Assembly (NCBI RefSeq): GCF_000264375.1
Contig: NZ_AJXW01000073.1
Coordinates: 1 to 33,731, forward strand
Source: Rhodanobacter thiooxydans LCS2
Lineage (GTDB): Bacteria; Pseudomonadota; Gammaproteobacteria; Xanthomonadales; Rhodanobacteraceae
DNA length: 33,731 nt
Direction of reading: 5' to 3'
In this document: positions 17,931-25,962 of the stretch, piece after piece
Layout: each line of letters starts with the position of its first letter
How positions within the stretch are numbered: position 1 is the stretch's first letter
Translations under genes and position numbers: made by a program
Notes under the pieces: model-generated
What the model was told of the DNA's origin: nothing
Databases searched by the model: none
What the model saw: only the letters and a program-made list of their open reading frames with translations

Positions 17931-18947
17931 ATGAAAGCCGTCGCGCTCACCCGCTACCTGTCGATCGACGATCCGCAGTCGTTGTTCGACATCGAACTGC
18001 CGCCGCCGACGCCGGGTGAGCATGACCTGCTGGTACGCGTGGAGGCGGTCTCGGTGAATCCGGTCGACACCAAGATCCGCTCGCCCAAGCCGCAGATCGA
18101 GACGCAGCCGAAGGTGCTCGGCTACGACGCCGCCGGGGTGGTGGAGGCGACCGGCGACGCGGTCGATGGTTTCCGGCCGGGCGACCGCGTGTACTACGCC
18201 GGTGACGTCACCCGCCCCGGCAGCAACGCGCAGTTCCAGCGGGTCGACGCGCGCCTGGCCGGCCATGCGCCGCGCTCGCTGGACCTGGCCGAGGCGGCGG
18301 CGCTGCCGCTGACCGCACTGACCGCGTGGGAGCTGCTGTTCCAGCGCATGCCGTTCGACAGCGAGGATGGCGGCGAAGGCAAGTCGCTGCTGATCATCGG
18401 CGGCGCCGGCGGCGTGGGCTCGATCGCCATCCAGCTGGCGCGGCGCGCGGGCTTCACGGTGATCGCCACCGCCTCGCGCGGCGAAACCACCGACTGGTGC
18501 CGCACGATGGGTGCACACCATGTGGCGAATCATCGCCACCCGCTGGCACTGCAGCTGGAGGCGCTGGGTTTCAACCAGGTCGACGCCGTGCTCAACCTCG
18601 CCGACACCGACCACTACTGGGACGCGGTCGGCCAGCTGCTGGCGCCGCAAGCCCACGTGGGCCTGATCGTGGAACCGGCCGGCGCGCTGAGGGTCGGCGA
18701 TCCGTACAAGGCCAAGTGCATCGGCATCCACTGGGAATTCATGTTCGCCCGCGCGCGTTTCAACACGCCCGACATGGCCGAGCAGGGCCGCATCCTCGAA
18801 CGGGTCGCCGCGCTGATCGATACCGGCGAATTGCGCGGCACGCGCACCGAGACGCTGGCGCCGATCAACGCGGCGAACCTGCGCGAGGCGCACCGCCGGC
18901 TGGAGTCGGGCCGCACGATCGGCAAGCTGGTGCTGGCCGGCTGGTGA
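17931..18947 (+). CDS. Zn-type alcohol dehydrogenase/quinone oxidoreductase family
   Basis: A 338-residue medium-chain dehydrogenase/reductase. The N-terminal GroES-like half has VEAVSVNPVDTKIR and LGYDAAGVVEATG. The cofactor half has the NAD(P) motif IIGGAGGVGSIAIQLA around residues 155-170 and TASRGETTDWCRTMGAHH, suggesting NADP(H). Catalytic zinc ligands of true alcohol dehydrogenases are not evident (the usual early Cys is replaced in NPVDTK), so it is more probably a zinc-free quinone oxidoreductase-like reductase, as in the TIGR02817 group. AAAGGAG is eight bases before the ATG. It is convergent with the ferritin-like gene. Confidence 0.87.
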   Translation: MKAVALTRYLSIDDPQSLFDIELPPPTPGEHDLLVRVEAVSVNPVDTKIRSPKPQIETQPKVLGYDAAGVVEATGDAVDGFRPGDRVYYAGDVTRPGSNAQFQRVDARLAGHAPRSLDLAEAAALPLTALTAWELLFQRMPFDSEDGGEGKSLLIIGGAGGVGSIAIQLARRAGFTVIATASRGETTDWCRTMGAHHVANHRHPLALQLEALGFNQVDAVLNLADTDHYWDAVGQLLAPQAHVGLIVEPAGALRVGDPYKAKCIGIHWEFMFARARFNTPDMAEQGRILERVAALIDTGELRGTRTETLAPINAANLREAHRRLESGRTIGKLVLAGW

Positions 18948-18983
18948 TCCCGCGCCGGCGGCGTGCGCCGCGCCGGCAGTCGC

Positions 18984-19580
18984 TCAGCTGCGCTTGCCCG
19001 CGGCCTTCCCGGCGGGCGAAGGCTTGGCCGGCTCACCCTTCTTGCCGAGCTGCTCCAGCAGCGTGTTCATGTCCTCGGCGTGCTCTTCCTCCATCGCCAG
19101 GATGCCTTCCAGCACGCGGCGCGTGGTCGGGTCGTCGGTGCCGATGTAGGCGATCATCTCGCGGTAGCTGTCGATCGCGATGCGCTCGGCGACCAGATCC
19201 TCCTTGATCATGTCGACGATGTCCTCACCCTCGACATAGTCGGAGTGGCTGCGGCTGAGCAGGCCTTCCGGCGACAGGTTCGGCTTGCCGTCGAGCTGGG
19301 TGATGCGCTCGGCGATCAGGTCGGCGTGGCCCTGCTCCTCGTTTGCGTGCTGCAGGAACTCGGCCTTGATCGCCTGCGAGTGGATGCCCGAAGCCATGTA
19401 GTAGTGGTACTTGTAGCGCAGCACGCAGACGATTTCGGTGGCCAGCGCATGGTTGAGCAACTTGACCACCGTTCCGCGATCGGCGCGGTAACCCGCCGTT
19501 ATCGCGCCCTTGTCGATATCCTGGCGCGCACGCTTGCGGATGTTCTCGATGTCGCTGACGAACGGCTTGGTCTTGGCCAT
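18984..19580 (-). CDS. ferritin-like/bacterioferritin-type protein
   Basis: A 198-residue four-helix ferritin-like protein. The diiron ligand order E, ExxH, E, ExxH is complete: E49, E82-H85, E132, and E164-H167. That supports a ferroxidase centre and iron storage or oxidative-stress protection. No clear heme-binding Met at the bacterioferritin position can be assigned by eye. After the fold (about residue 178) comes a basic Lys/Pro/Ala tail, GKKGEPAKPSPAGKAAGKRS, which resembles DNA-binding tails of some Dps proteins. The start at 19580 has AGGAG about nine bases upstream. It has its own 131-base upstream region, containing the tetR terminator. Confidence 0.87.
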   Translation of the reverse strand: MAKTKPFVSDIENIRKRARQDIDKGAITAGYRADRGTVVKLLNHALATEIVCVLRYKYHYYMASGIHSQAIKAEFLQHANEEQGHADLIAERITQLDGKPNLSPEGLLSRSHSDYVEGEDIVDMIKEDLVAERIAIDSYREMIAYIGTDDPTTRRVLEGILAMEEEHAEDMNTLLEQLGKKGEPAKPSPAGKAAGKRS

Positions 19581-19661
19581 GGCTTGCTCCTGCGGGCACG
19601 GATGGGCAGCGGCGAGCGTGCCGATGCCGTCGGAAGTCCGGTCAGCCTAGGAACGCGCATG

Positions 19662-19693
19662 AAAAAGCCAGGTGAAGAGGACTTCACCCGGCT
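19662..19693 (-). terminator. intrinsic terminator of the tetR gene
   Basis: A 12-base stem with one G-U pair (19693-19682 with 19677-19666 on the minus strand), 4-base loop TCCT, followed by TTTT. It starts 18 bases after the tetR stop. Confidence 0.88.
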
Positions 19694-19711
19694 CGTTTCG
19701 CCGATACCGGC

Positions 19712-20359
19712 TCAGCGCGGCTGATAGGCACGCAGGAACATCGCGACGCCGGCCCGCGCGGTGCTCTCGATCTCCTCGGCGTAGCTCTCCGCACAGTCGG
19801 TGCAGCCGAACATCTGGCGCATCATCAGGTTGCCCTTGATCAGGCTGAGGAACTGCCCGCTGGCGCGCACCACGTCGTCGATGTCGAGCTGGCCGGCGTC
19901 AATCGCCTGCTGCAGCAGCCGTTCCATCAGGCCATGCGTACGCGCCGCACCCTCTTCCCAGATCAGCTTGCCGTAGCGAGGGTTGCCCTGGCGGCAATCG
20001 CTGAGGATGGCGCGGAAGGTGCCGACGGTCTCGGCGTTGCAGTCGAGGTGGGCGTGGGTCAGCGCCACCCGCAGCAGGGTGTCGCGGATGTCGGCAGTGG
20101 GATCGAAGAAGTAGGTCTCTTCCGGCAGCAAGTCCTGGATGCGCGAGCGGATCACCTCGCGGAACAGGTTGTCCTTGTCACCGAAATGGCTGTACACGGT
20201 GAGCTTGGACACGCCCGCGTCCGCGGCGATCGCGTCCATACTGGTGCCGGCAAACGCGTTGCGGATGAACAGGGCCTTCGCCGCCGACAGGATCGCCGCA
20301 CGCTTCTCCATGTCCTTCGGGCGGCCGGGGCCCTGGGATTTGACCTGCGCGCTGTTCAT
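19712..20359 (-). CDS. TetR/AcrR family transcriptional regulator
   Basis: A 215-residue TetR-family repressor. The N-terminal DNA-binding domain spans residues 18-65, with the helix-turn-helix AFAGTSMDAIAADAGVSKLT then VYSHFGDKDNLF, the standard recognition block. The C-terminal domain (TetR_C_7-like) binds an unknown ligand. It holds four Cys, C107, C122, and C186/C189 in GCTDCAE, a CxxC pair that could be a thiol or metal sensor. The gene is divergent from the PCMT-like gene and tolC across 268 bases. By analogy with AcrR-type regulators it may control that unit, its own gene, or both. A GPGRPKD tail precedes the HTH, as in related regulators. Confidence 0.92.
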   Translation of the reverse strand: MNSAQVKSQGPGRPKDMEKRAAILSAAKALFIRNAFAGTSMDAIAADAGVSKLTVYSHFGDKDNLFREVIRSRIQDLLPEETYFFDPTADIRDTLLRVALTHAHLDCNAETVGTFRAILSDCRQGNPRYGKLIWEEGAARTHGLMERLLQQAIDAGQLDIDDVVRASGQFLSLIKGNLMMRQMFGCTDCAESYAEEIESTARAGVAMFLRAYQPR

Positions 20360-20400
20360 GCCACCACCTTCACGCCTTCACAAAGAAATAGCCAAGCTTT

Positions 20401-20406
20401 ATTATA
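20401..20406 (-). promoter_or_regulatory. -10 box of the tetR promoter
   Basis: A perfect TATAAT on the minus strand, 42 bases before the tetR ATG, in an AT-rich island that stands out in this GC-rich window. The matching -35 is poor (CTGGAA at 17 bases). GTTC/GAAC half-sites 11 bases apart (20414-20432) overlap the -35 to -10 spacer and could be a repressor site. Confidence 0.5.
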
Positions 20407-20562
20407 CGCAACGGTTCAATTATTTCCAGAACGACGCCAACGCCGTCAGTGTCCGCCGTCTGTGCGCCGGACACCATGACGAATGTCAGCGCGCCGCGGT
20501 GACTTCCGGCACTTCGTGGCCCCGCAGGCAACCGTCAGGCTTGCCAGCACCCCGGAGCGTCG

Positions 20563-20591
20563 TTGTCGAGGCGGGCGCCAGCGCTTATCCT
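20563..20591 (+). promoter_or_regulatory. candidate promoter for PCMT-like gene and tolC
   Basis: TTGTCG (20563-20568), a 17-base spacer, and TATCCT (20586-20591), each matching four of six consensus bases. It would give a short leader of about 30 bases before the start at 20628. Confidence 0.42.
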
Positions 20592-20627
20592 TTCTGGTCT
20601 TTTTTCGCTCCCCACGGGACACGGCAG

Positions 20628-21287
20628 ATGGTGATGAATATCGAACAGGCGCGGGTGAACATGGTGGAAAACCAGGTGCGCCCGTGGGAAGTACTGGACG
20701 GCCGCGTACTGGAGGTGCTCGGCCGCGTGCGCCGCGAGGATTTCGTCGCCGCCCAGCATCGCCAGCTGGCGTTCGCCGATCTGTGCCTGCCGCTGGGCCA
20801 CGGCGAGGTGATGATGAAGCCGGTGGTGGAAGGCCGCGTGCTGCAGGCGCTGGAGCTGGCGCCCACCGACCGCGTGCTGGAGATCGGCACCGGCTCGGGC
20901 TTCCTCACCGCCTGCCTGGCCGGCCTTGGCGGGCAGGTGACCAGTGTCGACATCCACGCCGATTTCACCGCCGCCGCCACGCAGCGCCTGCAGGCCGCCG
21001 GCGTCACTAATGCGATACTGGCCACCGGCGAGGCGGTGCGCGAGTGGCAACCCGACGGCCTGTTCGACGCATTGGTGGTGACCGGCGCGGTACATGCGGT
21101 GCCGTCGCGCTGGCTGGACTGGCTCAAGCCCGGTGCGCGCGCACTGGTGATTCGCGGCCTGTCGCCGGTGCAGCAGGCTGCCTTGCTCACCCATGAGGGC
21201 GCCGGCCGCTATCGCGAAGAAACCCTGTTCGAAACCGATCTGCCCTACCTGACCCACGCCGAGCCGCCACCGCGGTTCGTGTTCTGA
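20628..21287 (+). CDS. PCMT-family methyltransferase
   Basis: A 219-residue class I SAM-dependent methyltransferase that would normally be annotated protein-L-isoaspartate O-methyltransferase. The SAM motif is VLEIGTGSGFLTACLAG (about residues 84-100), with the motif-II-like VTSVDIHADFT and FDALVVTGAVHAVP. However, the segment that in E. coli Pcm reads LPIGQGQTISQPYMVA is here LPLGHGEVMMKPVVEG, so the QTIS substrate-binding motif is absent. True isoaspartyl repair is therefore doubtful. In-frame starts exist at 20628, 20631 (GTG) and 20634. It is 34 bases before tolC and probably co-transcribed with it. Confidence 0.85.
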   Translation: MVMNIEQARVNMVENQVRPWEVLDGRVLEVLGRVRREDFVAAQHRQLAFADLCLPLGHGEVMMKPVVEGRVLQALELAPTDRVLEIGTGSGFLTACLAGLGGQVTSVDIHADFTAAATQRLQAAGVTNAILATGEAVREWQPDGLFDALVVTGAVHAVPSRWLDWLKPGARALVIRGLSPVQQAALLTHEGAGRYREETLFETDLPYLTHAEPPPRFVF

Positions 21288-21321
21288 CTCCGCCCCCGCA
21301 CCGATCCTCACGAGGCACCCC

Positions 21322-22623
21322 ATGCGTTTGAAGCTGCTTACCCTTGCCCTGGCCCTGGCTGCCGTCTCGCTGCCCGGTCACGGCGAGGATCTGCTCGATG
21401 CCTATCGCGATGCGCGCGCCAACGATCCGGTGTTGTCGCAGGCCGACGCCACCCGCCTGGCCACCGCCGAGGGGGTGGACCAGGCGCGCGCGCTGCTGCT
21501 GCCGCAGATCGGCGCCAGCATGAGCCTCAACCAGATCAACGGCGGCAACCAGATCGGCCACAGCCGCACGCGCTCGATCAACGGCACGCTCAGCCAGACC
21601 GTGCTCGACTTCAGCAAGTACGCCAACCTCAAGGCCGCCCACTCGGCCTCCGATGCGCAGGACGAGCTGTACCAGGCCGCGGCGCAGGAGCTCTACGGGC
21701 GCGTGGCCGCGGCCTACTTCGGCGTGCTCACCAGCGAGGACGAGCTGACCTACGCCAGGGCCAACGAGGATGCCTTCCGCCAGCAGTACGAGCAGTCCGA
21801 CCAGCGCTTCAAGGTCGGCCTCTCGGCGATCACCGACGTGTACCAGGCCAAGGCCTACTACGAGGCGGCCAAGTCGCAGACCATCGCCGCGCAGAATGCG
21901 CTCAACGACGCCCGCGAGGCGCTCACCCAGGTCACCGGCAAGCCGGCCGGCGAGCTGAAAAAGCTGCGCGACGACCTGCCGATGCAGCCGCCGACACCAG
22001 CCGACCAGGACAGCTGGGTCAAGCAGGCGCTGGAGACCAACCCCAACCTGCTCACCCAGAAGTACAACGTGCAGACGGCGCAGCACAACATCAGCGCCGC
22101 GCGCGCCGGCCACCTGCCGACGATCACCGCCGGCGTCAGCTACGGCAAGGGTGCCGGCTGGTCGGACAGCAATGCCGGCGCACGCTACCGCGACCCGGCC
22201 TCGACCACCATCGGCCTGACCTTGAACGTGCCGATCTTCTCCGGCGGCTTCACCCAGTCGCGCGTACGCCAGTCGATCTACCAGCGCGACGCCGCCACCG
22301 ACGCGCTGGAAGCGCAGCGCCGCCAGGTGGTGCGCGACACGCTCAACTACTACCGCTCGGTGATCGCCGGCATCGCCCAGGTGGAATCGGCCAAGGCCTC
22401 GGTGGAGTCGGGCCGCAAGGCGCTGGAGGCGACCCGTGCCGGCTTCGAGGTGGGCACCCAGACAATGACCAACGTGCTGCTGGCGATCCAGGTCCTGACC
22501 TCCTCGGAGAGCAGCTACTCGCAGGCCCGCCATCAGTTCATCCTGAACAAGCTGCTGCTCAGGCAGACCGCCGGCACCGCCGAGCTCAAGGACATCGAGG
22601 AGATCAACGCGCTGCTGCAGTAA
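21322..22623 (+). CDS. tolC: TolC family outer membrane channel
   Basis: A 433-residue outer-membrane efflux/secretion duct. Residues 1-21 are a Sec signal peptide ending near GHG, and the mature protein begins EDLLDAYRDARANDPVL, the usual TolC opening. Two structural repeats follow, each a pair of long helices: AAYFGVLTSEDELTYARAN with RFKVGLSAITDVYQAKA, and LNYYRSVIAGIAQVESAKAS with GFEVGTQTMTNVLLA. The VGLxxxTDVxxA and VGTxTxTNVLxA motifs are diagnostic. It works with periplasmic adaptor and inner-membrane pumps, none encoded here. It lies downstream of the PCMT-like gene and divergent tetR. Confidence 0.96.
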   Translation: MRLKLLTLALALAAVSLPGHGEDLLDAYRDARANDPVLSQADATRLATAEGVDQARALLLPQIGASMSLNQINGGNQIGHSRTRSINGTLSQTVLDFSKYANLKAAHSASDAQDELYQAAAQELYGRVAAAYFGVLTSEDELTYARANEDAFRQQYEQSDQRFKVGLSAITDVYQAKAYYEAAKSQTIAAQNALNDAREALTQVTGKPAGELKKLRDDLPMQPPTPADQDSWVKQALETNPNLLTQKYNVQTAQHNISAARAGHLPTITAGVSYGKGAGWSDSNAGARYRDPASTTIGLTLNVPIFSGGFTQSRVRQSIYQRDAATDALEAQRRQVVRDTLNYYRSVIAGIAQVESAKASVESGRKALEATRAGFEVGTQTMTNVLLAIQVLTSSESSYSQARHQFILNKLLLRQTAGTAELKDIEEINALLQ

Positions 22624-22644
22624 ACCGCCACGCGTTGCACGCAA

Positions 22645-22678
22645 GCACGGCCGGGCCCACGCCCGGCCGTGCCGTTTT
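22645..22678 (+). terminator. intrinsic terminator of tolC
   Basis: A 12-base perfect stem (22645-22656 with 22661-22672), loop CCAC, then CGTTTT. It is 21 bases after the tolC stop and just before the end of convergent waaA. Confidence 0.9.
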
Positions 22679-22686
22679 CCGGCCGG

Positions 22687-23952
22687 TCATTCCTGCAGCA
22701 GGGCGTCGATCAGCCGCATGACCCGCTGCACCGCGCCGCGTTCGCGCTCGAACACGCGCTGTGCAGCTTGCCCCATGCGCGCGCGCGCGGCCGCATCGAG
22801 CAACAGCTTCAGCGCGGCCGGCCCCAGCCGTGCGGCATCCGCCACGCGCTCGGCGCCGCCTTCCCCGATCAGGCTGCGGGTGATCTCCTCGAAGTTGAAG
22901 GTGTGCGGCCCCACCAGCACCGGCACCGACAGCGCCGCTGGCTCCAGCACGTTGTGGCCGCCGATCGGCACCAGGCTGCCGCCGACGAAGGCCAGGTCGG
23001 AGGCCGCGAAGAACGGCATCAGCTGCCCCATGGCGTCGATCACGAACACCTGGTGCGCGACCGACGGCACGCCTTCGAGGCTGCGCGTAGCGACCGTGAA
23101 GCCCAGGCTGCGCACCGTGTGTTCGACCAGCTTGAAGCGTTCCGGGTGGCGCGGCGCCAGCAGCAGCAGCGCGTCAGGCAGGCGCTTCAGCACCTGCAGG
23201 TGCGCCTCCAGCACCGCCAGTTCCTCGCCCTCGTGGGTGCTGGCCGCGATCCACACCGGCCGCCGCGGCCCCCAGTGCCCGCGCATGGTGGCGCCCTCGG
23301 CCACCGCGCCGTCGGGGATCGGCATGTCGAACTTCATGTTGCCGGTGACCAGCACCTGCTCCGGGGCGGCCCCGAGCAGGCGGTAGCGGGCCGCATCGGT
23401 GCGCGACTGCGCGGCGATCAGCCGCACGCAGCGCAGCGCCGAGCGCAGCAGCCCGCGCAACGGCTTGTAGCCGCGCAGCGAGCGCTCCGACAGCCGCGCA
23501 TTGACGATCATCAGCGGAATGCCGCGCCGGCGGCAGGCGAAGTACAGGTTCGGCCAGATCTCGGTTTCCACGATCAGCGCCAGCCGCGGCCGGATCTTCT
23601 TCAGGAAGCGGCCCACCGAGTACGGCAGATCGTACGGCAGGTAGACGTGGAACACGCTGTCGCCGAACAACTGCTGCACGCGTGCGGTACCGGTCGGCGT
23701 GACCGTGGTGATCACCAGCGGCGCGTTCGGGTAGTCGCGCCGCAGCGCCTTGATCAACGGCTCGGCCGCGTTCACCTCGCCCACCGACACCGCATGCACC
23801 CACAGGCTGCCGCGGAAACCGGGCGGGTCGAAGAAACCGAAGCGCTCCGGCCAACGCCAGTGGTATGGCCGCGAACGCACGCCGCGCGCGAGCAGCCGCA
23901 GCACCAGCAGCGGTGTCGCCAGATACATCGCGAGGGTATAGAGATAACGCAA
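22687..23952 (-). CDS. waaA: 3-deoxy-D-manno-octulosonate transferase
   Basis: WaaA (KdtA) adds Kdo from CMP-Kdo to lipid IVA at the inner-membrane face, the first step of LPS core assembly. The 421-residue protein opens with a hydrophobic anchor (MRYLYTLAMYLATPLLVLRL) and then the family blocks ERFGFF, WVHAVSVGEV, TTVTPTGTARV, YLPYDLPYSVGRFL, VETEIWPNLY, NARLSERS, ASTHEGEE, LAPRHPERF, GGSLVPIGGHNVLEPA. The start is TTG at 23952, chosen because the N-terminus then aligns with E. coli WaaA; an ATG eight codons later is possible. It is convergent with tolC and divergent from lpxL. Confidence 0.96.
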   Translation of the reverse strand: MRYLYTLAMYLATPLLVLRLLARGVRSRPYHWRWPERFGFFDPPGFRGSLWVHAVSVGEVNAAEPLIKALRRDYPNAPLVITTVTPTGTARVQQLFGDSVFHVYLPYDLPYSVGRFLKKIRPRLALIVETEIWPNLYFACRRRGIPLMIVNARLSERSLRGYKPLRGLLRSALRCVRLIAAQSRTDAARYRLLGAAPEQVLVTGNMKFDMPIPDGAVAEGATMRGHWGPRRPVWIAASTHEGEELAVLEAHLQVLKRLPDALLLLAPRHPERFKLVEHTVRSLGFTVATRSLEGVPSVAHQVFVIDAMGQLMPFFAASDLAFVGGSLVPIGGHNVLEPAALSVPVLVGPHTFNFEEITRSLIGEGGAERVADAARLGPAALKLLLDAAARARMGQAAQRVFERERGAVQRVMRLIDALLQE

Positions 23953-24060
23953 CGTGGGGGCCCGTCAGTCCAGCGCGGCAGTATACGAGAGCGCGCGCCG
24001 CCACCGCCGCGCACGCGGCATGCCGTCGCGGCGCGGTGCCGGCTGGCGGCCTCCACTACA

Positions 24061-24996
24061 ATGCGCACGATGCCCGGCATGCCCCGCCCCACCTTCACCC
24101 GTTCGCTGCTTGCGCCGCGCCACTGGCCGGCGTGGCTGGGTGTGGGCGCGATCTGGCTGATCGCGCGGCTGCCGCAGCGCGCGCTGATGTGGCTGGGCCG
24201 GCGGCTGGGCGCGCTGGTGCGGCGGGTTCCCTCCGAGCGCCGGCGCATCGCCGCGGCGAACATCGCGTTGTGCTTTCCCGAGCTCGATGCCGCCGCGCGT
24301 GCCGCACTGGTCGACGCGAACCTGCGCGACATCGGCCTGATGCTGGTGGAGTTCGCGCTGGGCTGGATGGGCAGCGACCGCCGCATGGCTGCCATCCCGA
24401 CCCGCATCGAGGGGCTGGAACACCTCGCCGCGGCACGCGCGCAGGGCAAGGGCGTGCTGCTGGTCGGCGGGCACTTCTCGCACCTGGAGCTGTGTGCGCG
24501 GCTGGTCTCGCAGCGCATCCGCATCGCCGGCATGTACCGGCGGATGGACTCGGCCGTGTTCGAGTGGGCGGTGCTGCGCGCACGACTGGACTACGCCGAC
24601 GCGATGTTCGAGAAGGACGACCTCCGCGGCACCGTGAAGTACCTGCGCGGCGGCGGCACGCTGTGGTACGCGCCGGACCAGGACATGCGCAGCAAGGACA
24701 CGGTGTTCGTGCCGTTCTTCGGCGTGCCGGCGGCCACCATCACCGCCACCCATCACCTGGCGCGCATGTCCGGCGCGCTGGTGATCCCGTTCTTCCATCG
24801 CCGCCTGCCGGATGGCGGGGGCTACGCGCTGCGCCTCGGCGCACCACTGGACGGCTTCCCCGGCACCGACGCGGCAGCCGACACCGCCCGCGTCAACGCC
24901 TGCATCGAGCAGATGGTGCGCGAAGCGCCCGAGCAGTATCTGTGGGTGCACAAGCGCTTCAAGACCCGCCCGCCTGGCGCACCCGCGATCTACTGA
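24061..24996 (+). CDS. lpxL: lipid A lauroyl/myristoyl acyltransferase
   Basis: A 311-residue LpxL/HtrB-family acyltransferase that adds a secondary acyl chain to Kdo2-lipid IVA at the inner membrane. The HxxxxE catalytic pair is H138-E143 in GGHFSHLELC. One N-terminal membrane segment (WPAWLGVGAIWLIARLP) precedes it. Other close matches to E. coli LpxL are ANIALCFPEL, GGTLWYAPDQD, DTVFVPFFGV, ARMSGALVIPF, and EQYLWVHKRFKTRP. In-frame ATGs at 24061, 24070 and 24079 are all usable; the third gives the E. coli-like start MPRPTFTRSLL. It uses Kdo-lipid A from WaaA, encoded by the divergent neighbour. Acyl chain length cannot be told from sequence. Confidence 0.93.
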   Translation: MRTMPGMPRPTFTRSLLAPRHWPAWLGVGAIWLIARLPQRALMWLGRRLGALVRRVPSERRRIAAANIALCFPELDAAARAALVDANLRDIGLMLVEFALGWMGSDRRMAAIPTRIEGLEHLAAARAQGKGVLLVGGHFSHLELCARLVSQRIRIAGMYRRMDSAVFEWAVLRARLDYADAMFEKDDLRGTVKYLRGGGTLWYAPDQDMRSKDTVFVPFFGVPAATITATHHLARMSGALVIPFFHRRLPDGGGYALRLGAPLDGFPGTDAAADTARVNACIEQMVREAPEQYLWVHKRFKTRPPGAPAIY

Positions 24997-25043
24997 TCCG
25001 TAAGCCGGGTGAAAGCCTGGCGCGCCGAAAATTGCGCCATCTA

Positions 25044-25076
25044 CGGGGCCCGGGTCGACTCCGCCGACCCGCCCCG
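25044..25076 (+). other. hairpin in gap before the deacetylase gene
   Basis: In the 219-base gap between lpxL and the deacetylase gene, CGGGTCG/CGACCCG pairs around a 7-base loop and is extended outward by CGGGG/CCCCG with a two-base bulge. No T run follows. The rest of the gap shows no gene I can support; it may be the untranslated leader of the deacetylase mRNA. Confidence 0.45.
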
Positions 25077-25215
25077 CATTCGAGTGGCGACTTTGCGCAA
25101 CCACCCCGATCCGCGCAGGCCGCCGGCCCTTCCAGGCTGGCGGTGCAAGCGGAGCGGCGGGTTCGCGCAGCGGTGCGCCGCTTCCCCAGCGCCGCACCGG
25201 CACAGGAGTTGGAAA

Positions 25216-25962
25216 GTGAGCGACGCCGTTGCGCAGGGCACACCGCCCTTGCCCATCCTGATGTATCACAACATTGCGCGCGCCCCGCGCGACCTGCGCG
25301 TGTACCGCAGCCTGTTCGTGAGCCCGACGGCATTCGCGCGGCAGATGTGGCTGTTGCGCCGGCTCGGTTACCGCGGACTGTCGATGTCGGCCGCGATGCC
25401 CTACCTGCGCGGCGAGCGCAGTGGCCGCGTCGCCGTGATCACGCTGGACGACGGCTACGTGGACAACCTGGATGCCGCCCTGCCCATCCTGCAGCGCCAC
25501 GGCTTCAGCGCCACCTGCTACGTCGTCAGCGGCAGCATCGGCCGCTACAACCAGTGGGACGCCGAGCGGCTGGGCGTGCGCAAGCCGCTGATGTCGGCGG
25601 AACAGCTGCGCGACTGGCACCGCGGCGGCATGGAGGTTGGCGCGCACAGCCGCAGCCATCCTCGCCTGACGCAATGCACTGACGCCCAGCTGCGCGACGA
25701 GATCCACGGCAGCAAGGCCACGCTGGAGGATCGCCTCGGCACCCCGGTCAGCCAGTTCTGCTACCCGTACGGCGACGCCGACGACCGCGTGGCCGGCGTG
25801 GTGCGCGAGGCCGGCTTCGATGCCGCCACCACCACCCGGCGCGGCCGCGCCGTCACCGGCTTGGACCTGTGGCAGCTGCCGCGGGTGCAGGTGGCGCGCC
25901 ACCACCTGCTGCCGCAATTCGCCCTGCGCGTGCTGTCGCGCTACGAGGATCGCCGCGCGTGA
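25216..25962 (+). CDS. polysaccharide deacetylase family protein
   Basis: A 248-residue NodB-type deacetylase (PF01522, CE4 family) that removes acetyl groups from a sugar. Motifs: ILMYHNI near the N-terminus, TLDDGYVDN with D78/D79, the metal pair H144 and H148 in AHSRSHPRL, and CYPYGDAD. There is no signal peptide, so it may act on a cytosolic lipid-linked sugar rather than exported polymer. The start is GTG, with AGGAG nine bases upstream; an upstream frame to 25009 looks non-coding. Its stop overlaps the GTG of the next glycosyltransferase by four bases, so both are made together, implying they act on the same glycan. Confidence 0.9.
   Translation: MSDAVAQGTPPLPILMYHNIARAPRDLRVYRSLFVSPTAFARQMWLLRRLGYRGLSMSAAMPYLRGERSGRVAVITLDDGYVDNLDAALPILQRHGFSATCYVVSGSIGRYNQWDAERLGVRKPLMSAEQLRDWHRGGMEVGAHSRSHPRLTQCTDAQLRDEIHGSKATLEDRLGTPVSQFCYPYGDADDRVAGVVREAGFDAATTTRRGRAVTGLDLWQLPRVQVARHHLLPQFALRVLSRYEDRRA

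Noticed and set aside
22669..24060. N-terminal extension of the lpxL frame across waaA
   Set aside because: The open frame is continuous but the upstream 460 codons are antisense to waaA and lack protein-like features; the LpxL-like start lies at 24061-24079.
23965..25917. 650-codon minus-strand frame across lpxL and the deacetylase gene
   Set aside because: It runs antisense to two genes with clear motifs and shows only biased composition.
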